Assembly (NCBI GenBank): GCA_046262415.1
Contig: JBHEMU010000033.1
Location: forward strand, 1-43,906
Source of the DNA: JACDAS01 sp046262415
GTDB lineage: Bacteria; Actinomycetota; Thermoleophilia; Gaiellales; Gaiellaceae
DNA: 43,906 nucleotides
Reading direction: 5' to 3'
In this document: piece after piece, positions 33,201-39,554 of the stretch
How positions within the stretch are numbered: the first letter of the stretch is position 1
How the letters are laid out: the number at the start of each line of letters is the position of its first letter
The notes under the pieces: model-generated
Told to the model about the DNA's origin: nothing
The model's input: only the letters and a program-made list of their open reading frames with translations
Databases searched by the model: none
Made by a program: the position numbers and the translations under genes

Positions 33201-33648
33201 CCGGGCGGCTCTCCTCGAGCGCCTTGCACACCCGGCCCGAGAGGCAGCCCGAGAGGGCGACGAGCCCGGTGGCGTGACGCTCGAGCAGCTCCCAGTCGAC
33301 GCGCGGCTTGTAGTAGTAGCCCTCGAGGTATCCCAGCGAGGCGAGCCTGATCAGGTTGCCGTAGCCCTCGTTCGTCTCGGCGAGCAGGGTCAGGTGCGCG
33401 TAGCCCTTCGCCTGCACCTTGCGGTCGTCCGCGACGTAGACCTCGCAGCCGATCAGGGGCTTGACGCCCGCCTTGCGGGTCTCCTGGTAGAGCTGCACCG
33501 CGCCCGCGAGGCTGCCGTGGTCGGTCAGCGCGACGGCGGGCATCTCGAGCTCGGCGGCGCGCGCGGCGAGCGCCGGAATGCGGCACGCCCCGTCGAGGAT
33601 CGAGTACTCGGAGTGGACGTGGAGGTGGACGAAGGGCGCCTCGGGCAC
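30259..33648 (-). CDS. dnaE: DNA polymerase III alpha subunit (DnaE1 type)
   Basis: Main replicative polymerase. An N-terminal PHP domain starts FVHLHVHSEYSILDGAC (metal-binding H-x-H). The C-family polymerase core has GPGRGSSAGSLAAYCL and the catalytic PDMDIDFS, followed by AQIITFGTMAARAAVRD. The fingers and tandem HhH region and an OB fold (VTVGGIVGALKQLTTKKGEP) complete the 1129 aa, close to the usual 1150-1180. GTG at 33648 has TAGAAT 8 nt upstream. No intein is apparent. PHP metal ligands look largely intact, so proofreading by this domain is possible. Confidence 0.96.
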   Translation of the reverse strand: MPEAPFVHLHVHSEYSILDGACRIPALAARAAELEMPAVALTDHGSLAGAVQLYQETRKAGVKPLIGCEVYVADDRKVQAKGYAHLTLLAETNEGYGNLIRLASLGYLEGYYYKPRVDWELLERHATGLVALSGCLSGRVCKALEESRPADAAGDLDRLAQIFGRDSTYVELQNAGMEVQRRINPALVKLAGESGLPLVATGDVHYLRHEDARAHEALLCVQSGDSLKNPNHWKFETDQYYFKTPEEMAVDFAGHEDALRRTLEIAERCTVTLELGRILLPRYPVPEGRDAFDYLVELCENGLRKRYGTVTAELEDRLRFELKTIREMGFADYFLIVWDFIRFARQNGISVGPGRGSSAGSLAAYCLQITDLDPIRFGLLFERFLNPARKDLPDMDIDFSVAGRDRVINYVAEKYGRDRVAQIITFGTMAARAAVRDAGRVLDVPYGTVDRIAKLIPEGPGQTLDDCLKPGTDLKQAYDSDPVAREVVELARPLEGLVRQDSIHAAGVVIGAQPLIEVGPLQQKGPDQEVVTQFGMWDVVELGLLKIDFLGLRNLDVIDKTVELVGGLDVDSIPVDDRKTYEMLARGESTGVFQFESSGMREALRLVKPTEFDDLIALVALYRPGPMSYIPVYARRKNGQEPVTFIDERLKPLTADSYGICIYQEQYMQIAKQIAGFTPAEAETLRKAIGKKIHSLMASLKDKFLEGCASNGVPPGVAQQLWKDMEQSQDYSFNKAHAACYALIAYRTAWLRANHPHAYMAALISSVMNTKDKVPYYVNACDELGIDVLPPDVNSSACDFAVVEGKIRFGLNAVKNVGDTAARAIVAARAEGGPFASLWEFTERVDPQVVNKRALESLVKCGAMDSTGASRKGMLEVLEGALAWGGRQQADRLAGQGSIFDMGAETPEQRPRHHAPIPAEEFEKPELLRLEKETLGVYVSEHPLHAIREQLRRRTDCPLADVERRRDGEVVTVGGIVGALKQLTTKKGEPMVFMRLDDFTGGTEVVVFNSVYAAARELCVADRILVVKGRVDHKQEGETKLIALEVLPFEATPERREVRLKVDARTAQAGIVRELATLVKDFPGEAPVILSLETSQGPRTLALGHAYKVRPAPDFFAEVKALLGEAAVA

Positions 33649-33656
33649 GGAGGACG

Positions 33657-33662
33657 ATTCTA
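33657..33662 (-). promoter_or_regulatory. -10 box TAGAAT for leaderless dnaE
   Basis: TAGAAT on the minus strand lies 8 nt before GTG 33648. It is among the best matches to TANNAT in the window. Confidence 0.5.
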
Positions 33663-33807
33663 GGTCGGGCGGTGGATGCTGCCCCCCGGGGCGCCTCCGG
33701 CGACGCCGCTCGTCGGTTCCAGCTATACGAGCTCGAGCTGTGCGAGCTCGGGCTCGGCACCGACACGCGCCGCTGGGCGCGCCGGCGACCGATCGCCTGC
33801 GCCGGCG

Positions 33808-34467
33808 TTACTTCTTCGGCTTCGGCGGCGGCGGGGGGTCCGGCGGCTTGGGCTTCTTGAAGCCGACGATGTCGCCCTTGGCGCCGTCGATCGCGTTCAA
33901 CCAGGTGCCGTTCCTGCCGGCCCTGTAGATCCACCCCCACCAGTCGAACTCGTCCCCGGTCACCCGGGTGAAGTAGACCGAGACCCAGTAGCGGGAGCCC
34001 GGGCAGTTGCCGGCCGTGTCGCACCGGTAGTCGAACGTCCCGAGCGAGCCCCGGGTCTTGGCGCCGGGCCTGGCGAGCATCCGCGCCGTGAAGTCCATCC
34101 GGTAGCCGCCCTTGAAGGTGCCGGTGATCCCGGCGGGGATGGTGGTCGTCCCACCCGGACTCGGGCCGGCGAGCGTCGTGAACATGCCGTCGTAGTTGAC
34201 GATCGCGCAGAACACGCCCGCGCCGGTGCGCCAGACGCGGAGCTTGCGGGTGTAGGCGTCCTTCGCCCAGTAGTTGCCCTTCGTTCCCGAGTCGACGTCG
34301 TTCACGACCTTGTGGTGGACGTCGATCACGAGCTTGCCCTTGCCGCACGTCCGCGCGTGGAGCTGCTTCTCGTTCAGCTTCGGCGGCGGCCCTGGCGCGG
34401 CCATCGCCGCCCCGCCCGCGACGAGCGCGGTCAGCATGGTGCCGGAGATGAAAGTCAGTGGCCTCAT
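33808..34467 (-). CDS. secreted hypothetical protein with Pro-rich tail
   Basis: A 219-residue exported protein. Signal peptide at 1-23 (core ISGTMLTALVAGGAAMA, AxA cleavage). The mature part has five cysteines (CGKGKL, FCAIVNYD, DYRCDTAGNCPG) and a Trp/Tyr-rich middle, ending in a Pro/Lys-rich tail (KPKPPDPPPPPKPKK). No family is recognised; the composition suggests a beta-rich cell-wall or environment-facing protein. ATG at 34467 has a GGGGGGA ribosome binding site. Confidence 0.75.
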   Translation of the reverse strand: MRPLTFISGTMLTALVAGGAAMAAPGPPPKLNEKQLHARTCGKGKLVIDVHHKVVNDVDSGTKGNYWAKDAYTRKLRVWRTGAGVFCAIVNYDGMFTTLAGPSPGGTTTIPAGITGTFKGGYRMDFTARMLARPGAKTRGSLGTFDYRCDTAGNCPGSRYWVSVYFTRVTGDEFDWWGWIYRAGRNGTWLNAIDGAKGDIVGFKKPKPPDPPPPPKPKK

Positions 34468-34542
34468 GGGTTTCCCCCCTTGCCGGAGGTGATCCTCTGG
34501 TATAGACGACGGCGGAAGCCTACGGGACTTGCGCCGTGCTCA

Positions 34543-34560
34543 GGCGTCGCTTGCGACGCC
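34543..34560. terminator. stem-loop GGCGTCGC-TT-GCGACGCC
   Basis: Perfect 8-bp stem with a TT loop, downstream of the small membrane-protein gene (minus strand, ends 34635) and upstream of the secreted-protein gene. Probably a second terminator after the hairpin at 34568-34591. Confidence 0.5.
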
Positions 34561-34567
34561 GACCTCA

Positions 34568-34591
34568 GGAGCGCGGGCTTGCCCGTGCTCC
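34568..34591. terminator. stem-loop GGAGCGCGGGC-TT-GCCCGTGCTCC
   Basis: 11-bp stem with one G-T pair and a TT loop, 44 bp downstream of the small membrane-protein stop on the minus strand. It is paired with another TT-loop hairpin 7 nt further on. Confidence 0.55.
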
Positions 34592-34634
34592 GTCTGGGCT
34601 GACCGCACGAGCGTATCCGGGTAGAGCCACGATC

Positions 34635-34868
34635 CTAGGAATCGGCGAAGTGGTCGTGGTCGTCCCCGTCGCCGGCACGCCGCCGCCAGAACCACAGCGC
34701 CCCGCCGAGGGCCGCCAGCGCAGGCACGATCGCCTTCAGCCCGACGGGCCTGCCGCCGGCGTCGCCGCCGACCGGCACGGCCGCGCGCGCCTTGCGCTTG
34801 ATCGCCCGCTTGCCGAGCTTCCACACAAGCCAGCCCAGCATCGCGTTCCGCTTGCTCAGCATTCCCAT
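34635..34868 (-). CDS. small membrane protein, 77 aa
   Basis: A 77-residue protein with a basic N-terminal half (KLGKRAIKRKARA), one transmembrane helix (LKAIVPALAALGGALWFWRRR) and an acidic, His/Asp-rich tail (GDGDDHDHFADS). AAAGGAG lies 5 nt before ATG 34868. The pattern suggests a single-pass protein with both ends charged; no family recognised. A -10-like TATTCT lies upstream at about 34894-34899. Confidence 0.7.
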   Translation of the reverse strand: MGMLSKRNAMLGWLVWKLGKRAIKRKARAAVPVGGDAGGRPVGLKAIVPALAALGGALWFWRRRAGDGDDHDHFADS

Positions 34869-34928
34869 CGAGCTCCTTTCTCGATCCGGGCCGAGAATAC
34901 TTCCAGGACTCCCCTGACCCGAAAAGGT

Positions 34929-34962
34929 GGAGCGCCGCCTCGTGCGACTGAGGCGGCGCTCC
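34929..34962. terminator. strong stem-loop, 13-bp perfect arms
   Basis: Arms GGAGCGCCGCCTC and GAGGCGGCGCTCC pair perfectly around an 8-nt loop (GTGCGACT). It is downstream of the anti-sigma-like gene on the minus strand (ends 35076), with two more hairpins between them, and is very probably a transcription terminator. Confidence 0.6.
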
Positions 34963-34973
34963 GGGGAGAGAGA

Positions 34974-34999
34974 CCCGAAGCCGAAGCCTCGGTTTCGGG
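34974..34999. terminator. stem-loop CCCGAAGCCGA / TCGGTTTCGGG
   Basis: 11-bp stem with one G-T pair and a 4-nt loop, downstream of the anti-sigma-like gene on the minus strand. It overlaps an alternative pairing at 34997-35016 (GGGGACG with CGTCCCC), so the two structures exclude each other. Confidence 0.45.
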
Positions 35000-35075
35000 G
35001 ACGAGGCCGCGTCCCCTCTGCCCTCAATAATGCCCGTTCCGACGAAAGCTTGCGGTCCCCCCTCGGAAACCCCCT

Positions 35076-35663
35076 CTACGCGGGCGCTTGCGCGCCTCGC
35101 CTGGCGTCGTTTCGGACCTTGCGCTCGCTCCGCGCGAGCCCGACGGTGACGCCGGGAACGGCTTCGTGGACCGGGCGCGGCGCCCGCGCGCGGGCCCTCT
35201 CCTCGCCGCGGGCGAGGCCCACGGAACGCCCTGCCGCTGCCTCCGACCGTGCGTCGCGCTCCCCGGCGGCGAGCCCCACGGGGGGCCGCGACGTCTGCGT
35301 GGAGCGAGCCTGGTGACCGGATGCCCGCCACGGGGTGCGCGACGCGAGCTCGTAGGCGACCCCCGCGACCAGCGCGGCGCTCGCGAGCGCCCCGGCCGTC
35401 CGGAGGACGAGGCCCCGGCGGAGGACTAGGCGCGGCGCGGCCGGCTGCCGGCCGAAGAACGTCTCCAGGGACGCCGGGAGCGGGACGTCCGCGAACGCCT
35501 TCCAGGTCTCGCGCCGAGCGCGCTCGGCGGAGCGGATGTCGGAGCAGTCGAGGCAGCCTCGCAGGTGCGCCCGGAGCGGGCGACGCTGCCGTCGCGGCAG
35601 CTCGCCGTCCAGCTCCCTGGAGATCGCGAGCTCGGCCTGGTCGCAGGTGAGATGGAGCGCCAT
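35076..35663 (-). CDS. anti-sigma-like zinc-finger membrane protein
   Basis: A 195-residue protein likely restraining the adjacent sigma factor. It starts with a ZAS-type (zf-HC2) domain: C7, then H33-x3-C37-x2-C40 (LRAHLRGCLDC). One transmembrane helix (about 86-105) follows, then an outside tail. The tail contains three copies of a VGLA..ER motif at about 129, 148 and 174 (VGLAAGERDAR, VGLARGEERAR, VGLARSERKVR). ATG at 35663 overlaps the sigma-gene stop by one base (TGATG); the GTG just before it is possible. Coupled translation fits sigma/anti-sigma partners. Confidence 0.8.
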   Translation of the reverse strand: MALHLTCDQAELAISRELDGELPRRQRRPLRAHLRGCLDCSDIRSAERARRETWKAFADVPLPASLETFFGRQPAAPRLVLRRGLVLRTAGALASAALVAGVAYELASRTPWRASGHQARSTQTSRPPVGLAAGERDARSEAAAGRSVGLARGEERARARAPRPVHEAVPGVTVGLARSERKVRNDARRGAQAPA

Positions 35664-36496
35664 CACCCGGTAGACGCCGCGCAGCGGCCTTCCTTGCGCC
35701 GAGCCGCTCTCGCGACGAGGAGGACGAGCGCGGCCGCGAACCCGGCCTTGCCCGCGAGGCCCGCTTCGGCGGCGCCGGCGAACGCTCCGCCGCTTCCGAG
35801 CACGGACGCCAGGCCCGAGAGCAGCGGCGCCCCCGCCAGGCCCTTCCCCGCGGTCCGGCTGGCGCGCTGGCTGCGGGCGAGGGTCGCGCAGTCCGCGCAC
35901 CCCCGCAGGTGCGCTCGCAGGGCGCCGCGCTCGTCCGCCGGGAGCAGCCCCTCGCCCTCGCGCGCCAGGGCCTTCGCGGCCTCCGGACACGTGAGCGGCT
36001 CCTCGAGGTGCTCGCGCAGGGTCCGGCGCGCACGGAAGATCAGCGTCTCCACGGCCGAGACGGAGACCCCGAGCACCGCCGCGATCTCCTTGTAGGAGCG
36101 GCCCTCCAGCTCGCGCATGACGAGCGCCGAGCGCTGGTTGAACCCCAGCTGGTCGAGGGCCTGCCTGAGCTGCCCGAGGTCGACGACGTCCTCGGCGACG
36201 GGGGCGGCCGGCGCCTCGTCGAAGGCAACCTGCTGCGGGCGGCGGGAGTTGTGGCGGAAGCGGGCGCGGCAGACGTTGTGCGCGATCGCGATCAGCCAGT
36301 GCGACGGCTTGCGCGGTACCTCGCCTCGCTGGTGGGCGCGGTAGGCGTTCAGGAAGGTGGTCTGGGTGGCGTCCTCCGCGTCGGCCGGGTTCCTCAGCAC
36401 CGCGAGCGTGTAGCGGTAGACCTCGCGCACATGCCGTTCGTAGAGACGCTCGAACGAGCGGTCGCCCACTGGACCATCCGCAGCACCCGACGCCAT
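35663..36496 (-). CDS. ECF-type sigma factor with fused C-terminal zinc finger
   Basis: A 277-residue protein. Region 2 (about 14-85, LYERHVREVYRYTLAVLRNP and PSHWLIAIAHNVCRARFR) and region 4 (about 107-162, LGFNQRSALVMRELEGRSYK, GVSVSAVETLIFRARRTL) are clear for an RpoE/SigW-like sigma factor. The added C-terminal part has C170, then H196-x3-C200-x2-C203 (LRAHLRGCADC), the same ZAS pattern as in the downstream gene, plus a hydrophobic stretch (about 240-266) that may be a membrane helix. A sigma factor with a built-in anti-sigma-like tail is unusual. ATG at 36496 has GGGGGAA upstream; TAGGAT at 36538-36543 may be its -10. Confidence 0.85.
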   Translation of the reverse strand: MASGAADGPVGDRSFERLYERHVREVYRYTLAVLRNPADAEDATQTTFLNAYRAHQRGEVPRKPSHWLIAIAHNVCRARFRHNSRRPQQVAFDEAPAAPVAEDVVDLGQLRQALDQLGFNQRSALVMRELEGRSYKEIAAVLGVSVSAVETLIFRARRTLREHLEEPLTCPEAAKALAREGEGLLPADERGALRAHLRGCADCATLARSQRASRTAGKGLAGAPLLSGLASVLGSGGAFAGAAEAGLAGKAGFAAALVLLVARAARRKEGRCAASTG

Positions 36497-36578
36497 GGCG
36501 GTTCCCCCGAACCCTTCCCCGACGATGCCTGGAGGCGATCCTATCCGATCGGCCGCCCCCGGAAGAGGGAATTTCTCG

Positions 36579-37985
36579 CTACGCCCCGGCGGCGGCCTTG
36601 CGCTTCGGGGGCAGGTGGATCGCCCGCCCCAGCGCGACCAGACCCGCCTCCTTGATCGCCTCCGACAGGGTCGGGTGCGCCGCGATCCCGTCCGCGACCG
36701 TCTCCACGGTCGCCTCGGCGTCGAGTGCGACGACGCCCGCCTCGATCAGGTCGGTGACGTGGGGCCCGACCATGACCAGACCGAGCAGCTCGCCGTAGTG
36801 CGTCTCGTGGATCGACTTGACCCAGCCGACCGTCTCGTTCTGCATCACCGCGCGGGCGTTCGCGACCCACGGGAACACGCCCACGGCCACGTCGTCGCCG
36901 TACTGCTCCCGCGCCTCGGCCTCGGTCAGCCCGACACCGGCGATCTCCGGGTCGGTGTAGATCGGACGGGGCACGCCCCGGCTGTCGACGACCGCCTCGT
37001 GGCCCATCGCGTTCTCGGCCGCGACCTCGCCCTCGCGGAAGGCGGTGTGCGCGAGCTGCCAGTAGCCGGCGCAGTCCCCGACGGCGTAGATGTGGCCGAT
37101 CGTCGTCCGCCGGTGCTCGTCGGCGGCGATGCCCTTGCGGCGGTCGAGCTCGACGCCGATCTCCTCGAGGCCGAGGCCCTCGACGAGCGGGGCGCGGCCA
37201 ACGGAGACGAGCATCAGGTCGGCCTCCACCGTCTCTCCGTCGCCGAAGTGCACGGTCAGCGATCCGCCGTCGTCCTCGACCCTCGTACACTGCTTCGAGA
37301 GCTGGAGCGCGATCCCGCGCTTGCCGAAGTGCTTGGCCAGCTCTTTCGCCGCGTCCGCGTCCTCCTGCGGGATCAGCGCCGGCAGCATCTCGATGATCGT
37401 GACCTCGGCCCCGAAGCGCCGGAAGATCGAGGCGAACTCGCACCCGATGATGCCGCCGCCGAGGACGCCCAGCCGCCCGGGCACCTCCGTCTGGGCGAGG
37501 AGACCCGTCGAGTCGACGCACCGCGGCGAGTCGAGCCCCTCGATCGGCGGACGCAGCGGAAAGGAGCCGGTGGCGACGATCGCGCTCCGGAAGCCGACGT
37601 CCTCGCCGCCTTCGACCGCGATCGTGTTGGCGTCCTTGAACCGGCCCCTGCCCTTGACCCACTCGACCCCGTTGGCCTTCAGCAGACCCGCGACCCCGCC
37701 CGTCATCTGCTTGACGACGGCGTCCTTCCACTCGTTCGCCTTGGCGAAGTCGAGCGTCGGCTCGCCCACCTGCACGCCGAGCTTCCCGAACGTCTCCTCG
37801 GCCTCCTTGATCGCGAACGCCGTCTGCACCCACGCCTTCGTGGGGATGCAGCCGACCCGCAGGCAGGTGCCGCCCAGCTCGGGCTCCTGCTCGATGCAGA
37901 CGGCCTTCGCGCCCAGCTGGGCGGCGCGGATCGCCGCCGTGTACCCGCCCGGACCGCCGCCGAGGACGGCAACGTCACAGTCCAT
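36579..37985 (-). CDS. lpdA: dihydrolipoyl dehydrogenase (E3)
   Basis: Flavoprotein that reoxidises lipoyl groups of 2-oxoacid dehydrogenase complexes. Visible are the FAD motif VAVLGGGPGGYTAAIRAA, the redox pair C41 and C46 in GGTCLRVGCIPTK, the NAD motif GVLGGGIIGCEFA, the FAD-binding AVGDCAG and the catalytic HPTLSEA near the C-terminus. Length is 468 aa. ATG at 37985 has GAGGAG upstream and TAGGAT at 38013-38018 as a likely -10. It probably serves the E1/E2 genes at 39555-42778, from which the CHRD and GNAT genes separate it. Confidence 0.94.
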   Translation of the reverse strand: MDCDVAVLGGGPGGYTAAIRAAQLGAKAVCIEQEPELGGTCLRVGCIPTKAWVQTAFAIKEAEETFGKLGVQVGEPTLDFAKANEWKDAVVKQMTGGVAGLLKANGVEWVKGRGRFKDANTIAVEGGEDVGFRSAIVATGSFPLRPPIEGLDSPRCVDSTGLLAQTEVPGRLGVLGGGIIGCEFASIFRRFGAEVTIIEMLPALIPQEDADAAKELAKHFGKRGIALQLSKQCTRVEDDGGSLTVHFGDGETVEADLMLVSVGRAPLVEGLGLEEIGVELDRRKGIAADEHRRTTIGHIYAVGDCAGYWQLAHTAFREGEVAAENAMGHEAVVDSRGVPRPIYTDPEIAGVGLTEAEAREQYGDDVAVGVFPWVANARAVMQNETVGWVKSIHETHYGELLGLVMVGPHVTDLIEAGVVALDAEATVETVADGIAAHPTLSEAIKEAGLVALGRAIHLPPKRKAAAGA

Positions 37986-38144
37986 CTCGTCTCCTCGTTC
38001 GGATTCCCGTCGATCCTAACGGCGCCCCGCCGGACGGCGTCGCGCCCCGCTTCAGGGACTACAGCGCAGGGATCGGCGCGCAGCAGCATCAGTCGGGTAA
38101 TGGCCCGATCGGGCCCCTCCCCCCTCGACGACTGGAGGCCGCAG

Positions 38145-38738
38145 ATGTCGAAACGACTCGTCCTGCTCGCAACGCTCCTGCTCGCCGGCGTCCTCGGCCT
38201 CACGGCCGCCGCCGCCGCAACGGGCAAGAAGCCGGGGAAATCCCACCCGGTGACCGTCTTCAAGCTCAACCTCGATCCCAGGCAGGAGGTTCCGCCGGTA
38301 GCGCTGAAGGCGGACGCGCGCGGCTCCCTGACCCTCGACGTCACCCGGGACGCGACGGGGAACATCGTCTCCGGCAAGGTCGTCTTCCACCTCAACTACC
38401 GCTTCCCCGGCGCCGTGACGATCACCGGCCTGCACGTCCACCAGGGAGCCAGGAAGGCGAATGGACCGATCGTCGTCGACTCCGGGATCGGCACGACGAC
38501 GGACGCGGACGGGGCCGGCAACCTGACCTCTGTCGTGCCCGGGTCGCCGGCGACGCTGACGGCGATCCTGGCGTCTCCGCGCGGCTTCTACGTCAACCTG
38601 CACACGAGCACGCACCCGGGCGGAGCGCTCCGCGACCAGCTGAACCGCCACGGCAAGCACAAGGGCAAGCACGAGGACAAGGGCAAGCACAAGGGCAAGC
38701 ACGAGGACAAGGGCAAGTCCAGGGGCAAGCACCGGTAG
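38145..38738 (+). CDS. secreted CHRD-domain protein with His/Lys tail
   Basis: A 197-residue exported protein: signal peptide at 1-25, then a CHRD domain (about 38-162, FKLNLDPRQEVPPVAL, GKVVFHLNYRFPGAVTITGL, HVHQGARKANGPIVVD, YVNLHTSTHPGGALRDQL). CHRD domains occur in secreted proteins and were first described in chordin; the bacterial function is unknown. The tail (about 167-197) is a GKHKGKHEDK-type repeat rich in His, Lys and Asp that might bind metals or polyanions. ATG at 38145 has GGAGG 7 nt upstream. It ends 8 nt before a strong terminator. Confidence 0.88.
   Translation: MSKRLVLLATLLLAGVLGLTAAAAATGKKPGKSHPVTVFKLNLDPRQEVPPVALKADARGSLTLDVTRDATGNIVSGKVVFHLNYRFPGAVTITGLHVHQGARKANGPIVVDSGIGTTTDADGAGNLTSVVPGSPATLTAILASPRGFYVNLHTSTHPGGALRDQLNRHGKHKGKHEDKGKHKGKHEDKGKSRGKHR
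38652..38711 (+). repeat. 30-bp tandem repeat encoding GKHKGKHEDK
   Basis: Two identical 30-bp units at 38652-38681 and 38682-38711 encode the same ten residues twice, followed by a degenerate partial unit. Within each unit GGCAAGCAC occurs twice. This can expand or contract by slippage, altering the tail length of the CHRD protein. Confidence 0.9.
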
Positions 38739-38746
38739 GCACGAGC

Positions 38747-38771
38747 GGGGGCCGCCGGATCGGCGGCCCCC
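38747..38771. terminator. bidirectional stem-loop between CHRD and GNAT genes
   Basis: Perfect 11-bp arms GGGGGCCGCCG and CGGCGGCCCCC around GAT. It lies 8 nt after the CHRD stop and directly abuts the convergent GNAT stop at 38772, so it can end both transcripts. Confidence 0.8.
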
Positions 38772-39227
38772 CTACTCCAGCGTCAGCTGCATCGTCAGCG
38801 TGCCCCCGACCTCGGCGACCTTGCGGAACCCGAAGCGCTCGTAGAGGCCGATCGCCGGGTTCGAGCGGTCGACGCTGAGGCTGAGCGACCGGTGGCCCGC
38901 CTGCCGGGCCTTGTCGAGGAGCGCGGCGAGCAGCGCCTTCCCGACCCCGCCGCGGCGGCGGCTGGGGACGACCGCGAGCGAGAGCTCGGGTGTCTGCTCG
39001 TCGACGAAGCCGTAGCCCGGCTCGCCCGCGCGGTAGAGCCGGAACCACGCGGCGCCGATCGGGGTCGAGCCCTCGAGGGCGATCACAGCGGTATCCCCCG
39101 GCCGGCCCCAGCGGTCGACGTAGCGCGAGACGGGGAGGTCCCCGACGAGCGAGGCGCCCGCATAGGCGTGTCTCAGCATGTCGCGCAGGAAGCGGACGTC
39201 GTTCGGGCCGCCCGCGCGCAGGATCAC
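38772..39227 (-). CDS. GNAT-family N-acetyltransferase
   Basis: A 151-residue GNAT enzyme with the acetyl-CoA motif VVPSRRRGGVGKALL (R-x-x-G-x-G/A type), followed by ARQAGHRSLSLSVDRSNPAI and LYERFGFRKVAE, the canonical C-terminal GNAT block. Substrate cannot be read. GTG at 39227 overlaps the VOC stop as GTGA, so it is coupled to the pdh operon as its last gene. Confidence 0.85.
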   Translation of the reverse strand: MILRAGGPNDVRFLRDMLRHAYAGASLVGDLPVSRYVDRWGRPGDTAVIALEGSTPIGAAWFRLYRAGEPGYGFVDEQTPELSLAVVPSRRRGGVGKALLAALLDKARQAGHRSLSLSVDRSNPAIGLYERFGFRKVAEVGGTLTMQLTLE

Positions 39228-39553
39228 CTGGGCAGCTCCTGCGCGAGCTGGATCCGGTTGCCGTCCGGGTCGTACACGTCGAGCAGGCGCATCTGCCCGT
39301 GCAGCTCGAGCACGACGCCGACGCGAATGCCCTCCGCGCGCAGTCGCTCCGCCTCGGCCTTCACGTCCGCGACGTCGACGGCCGCGACTCCGCCGTCCTC
39401 GAGGTCGCCCTCGGCCAGGGCGATCTCCATCGTCCCCCGGACGAGCCGGGCCCAGCGGCCCTCGTGGTCGACGTAGGTCTCGGTGAAGCCGAGCTTGCCG
39501 CAGTAGAAGCCGCGCGCCGCTTCGAGGTCCCGGACGCGGTACCAGACGGTCAC
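39224..39553 (-). CDS. VOC-family (glyoxalase-like) protein
   Basis: A 109-residue single-module vicinal oxygen chelate protein: WYRVRDLEAARGFYCGKLGF at the start and LDVYDPDGNRIQLAQ at the end are typical glyoxalase/bleomycin-resistance ends. The metal ligand set is incomplete or unclear (E105-region Q/E), so catalysis versus binding cannot be decided. GTG at 39553 starts 1 nt after the pdhC TAG. Likely a detoxification or small-molecule binding step tied to 2-oxoacid metabolism, by context only. Confidence 0.82.
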   Translation of the reverse strand: MTVWYRVRDLEAARGFYCGKLGFTETYVDHEGRWARLVRGTMEIALAEGDLEDGGVAAVDVADVKAEAERLRAEGIRVGVVLELHGQMRLLDVYDPDGNRIQLAQELPR

Positions 39554-39554
39554 G

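Noticed and set aside
31567..33663. Nearly 700-codon open frame antisense to dnaE
   Set aside because: DnaE motifs are unambiguous on the minus strand; the plus-strand product is Leu/Val/Arg/Asp-rich with no domain.
33649..33807. Possible tRNA or small RNA in the spacer upstream of dnaE
   Set aside because: No cloverleaf, no TTCGA-type T-loop in context; only GAGCTCG-rich short repeats and the dnaE -10 box.
38102..38115. GGCCCGATCGGGCC palindrome before the CHRD gene as a terminator or operator
   Set aside because: A zero-loop 14-bp GC palindrome is easily found by chance in this composition and has no further support.
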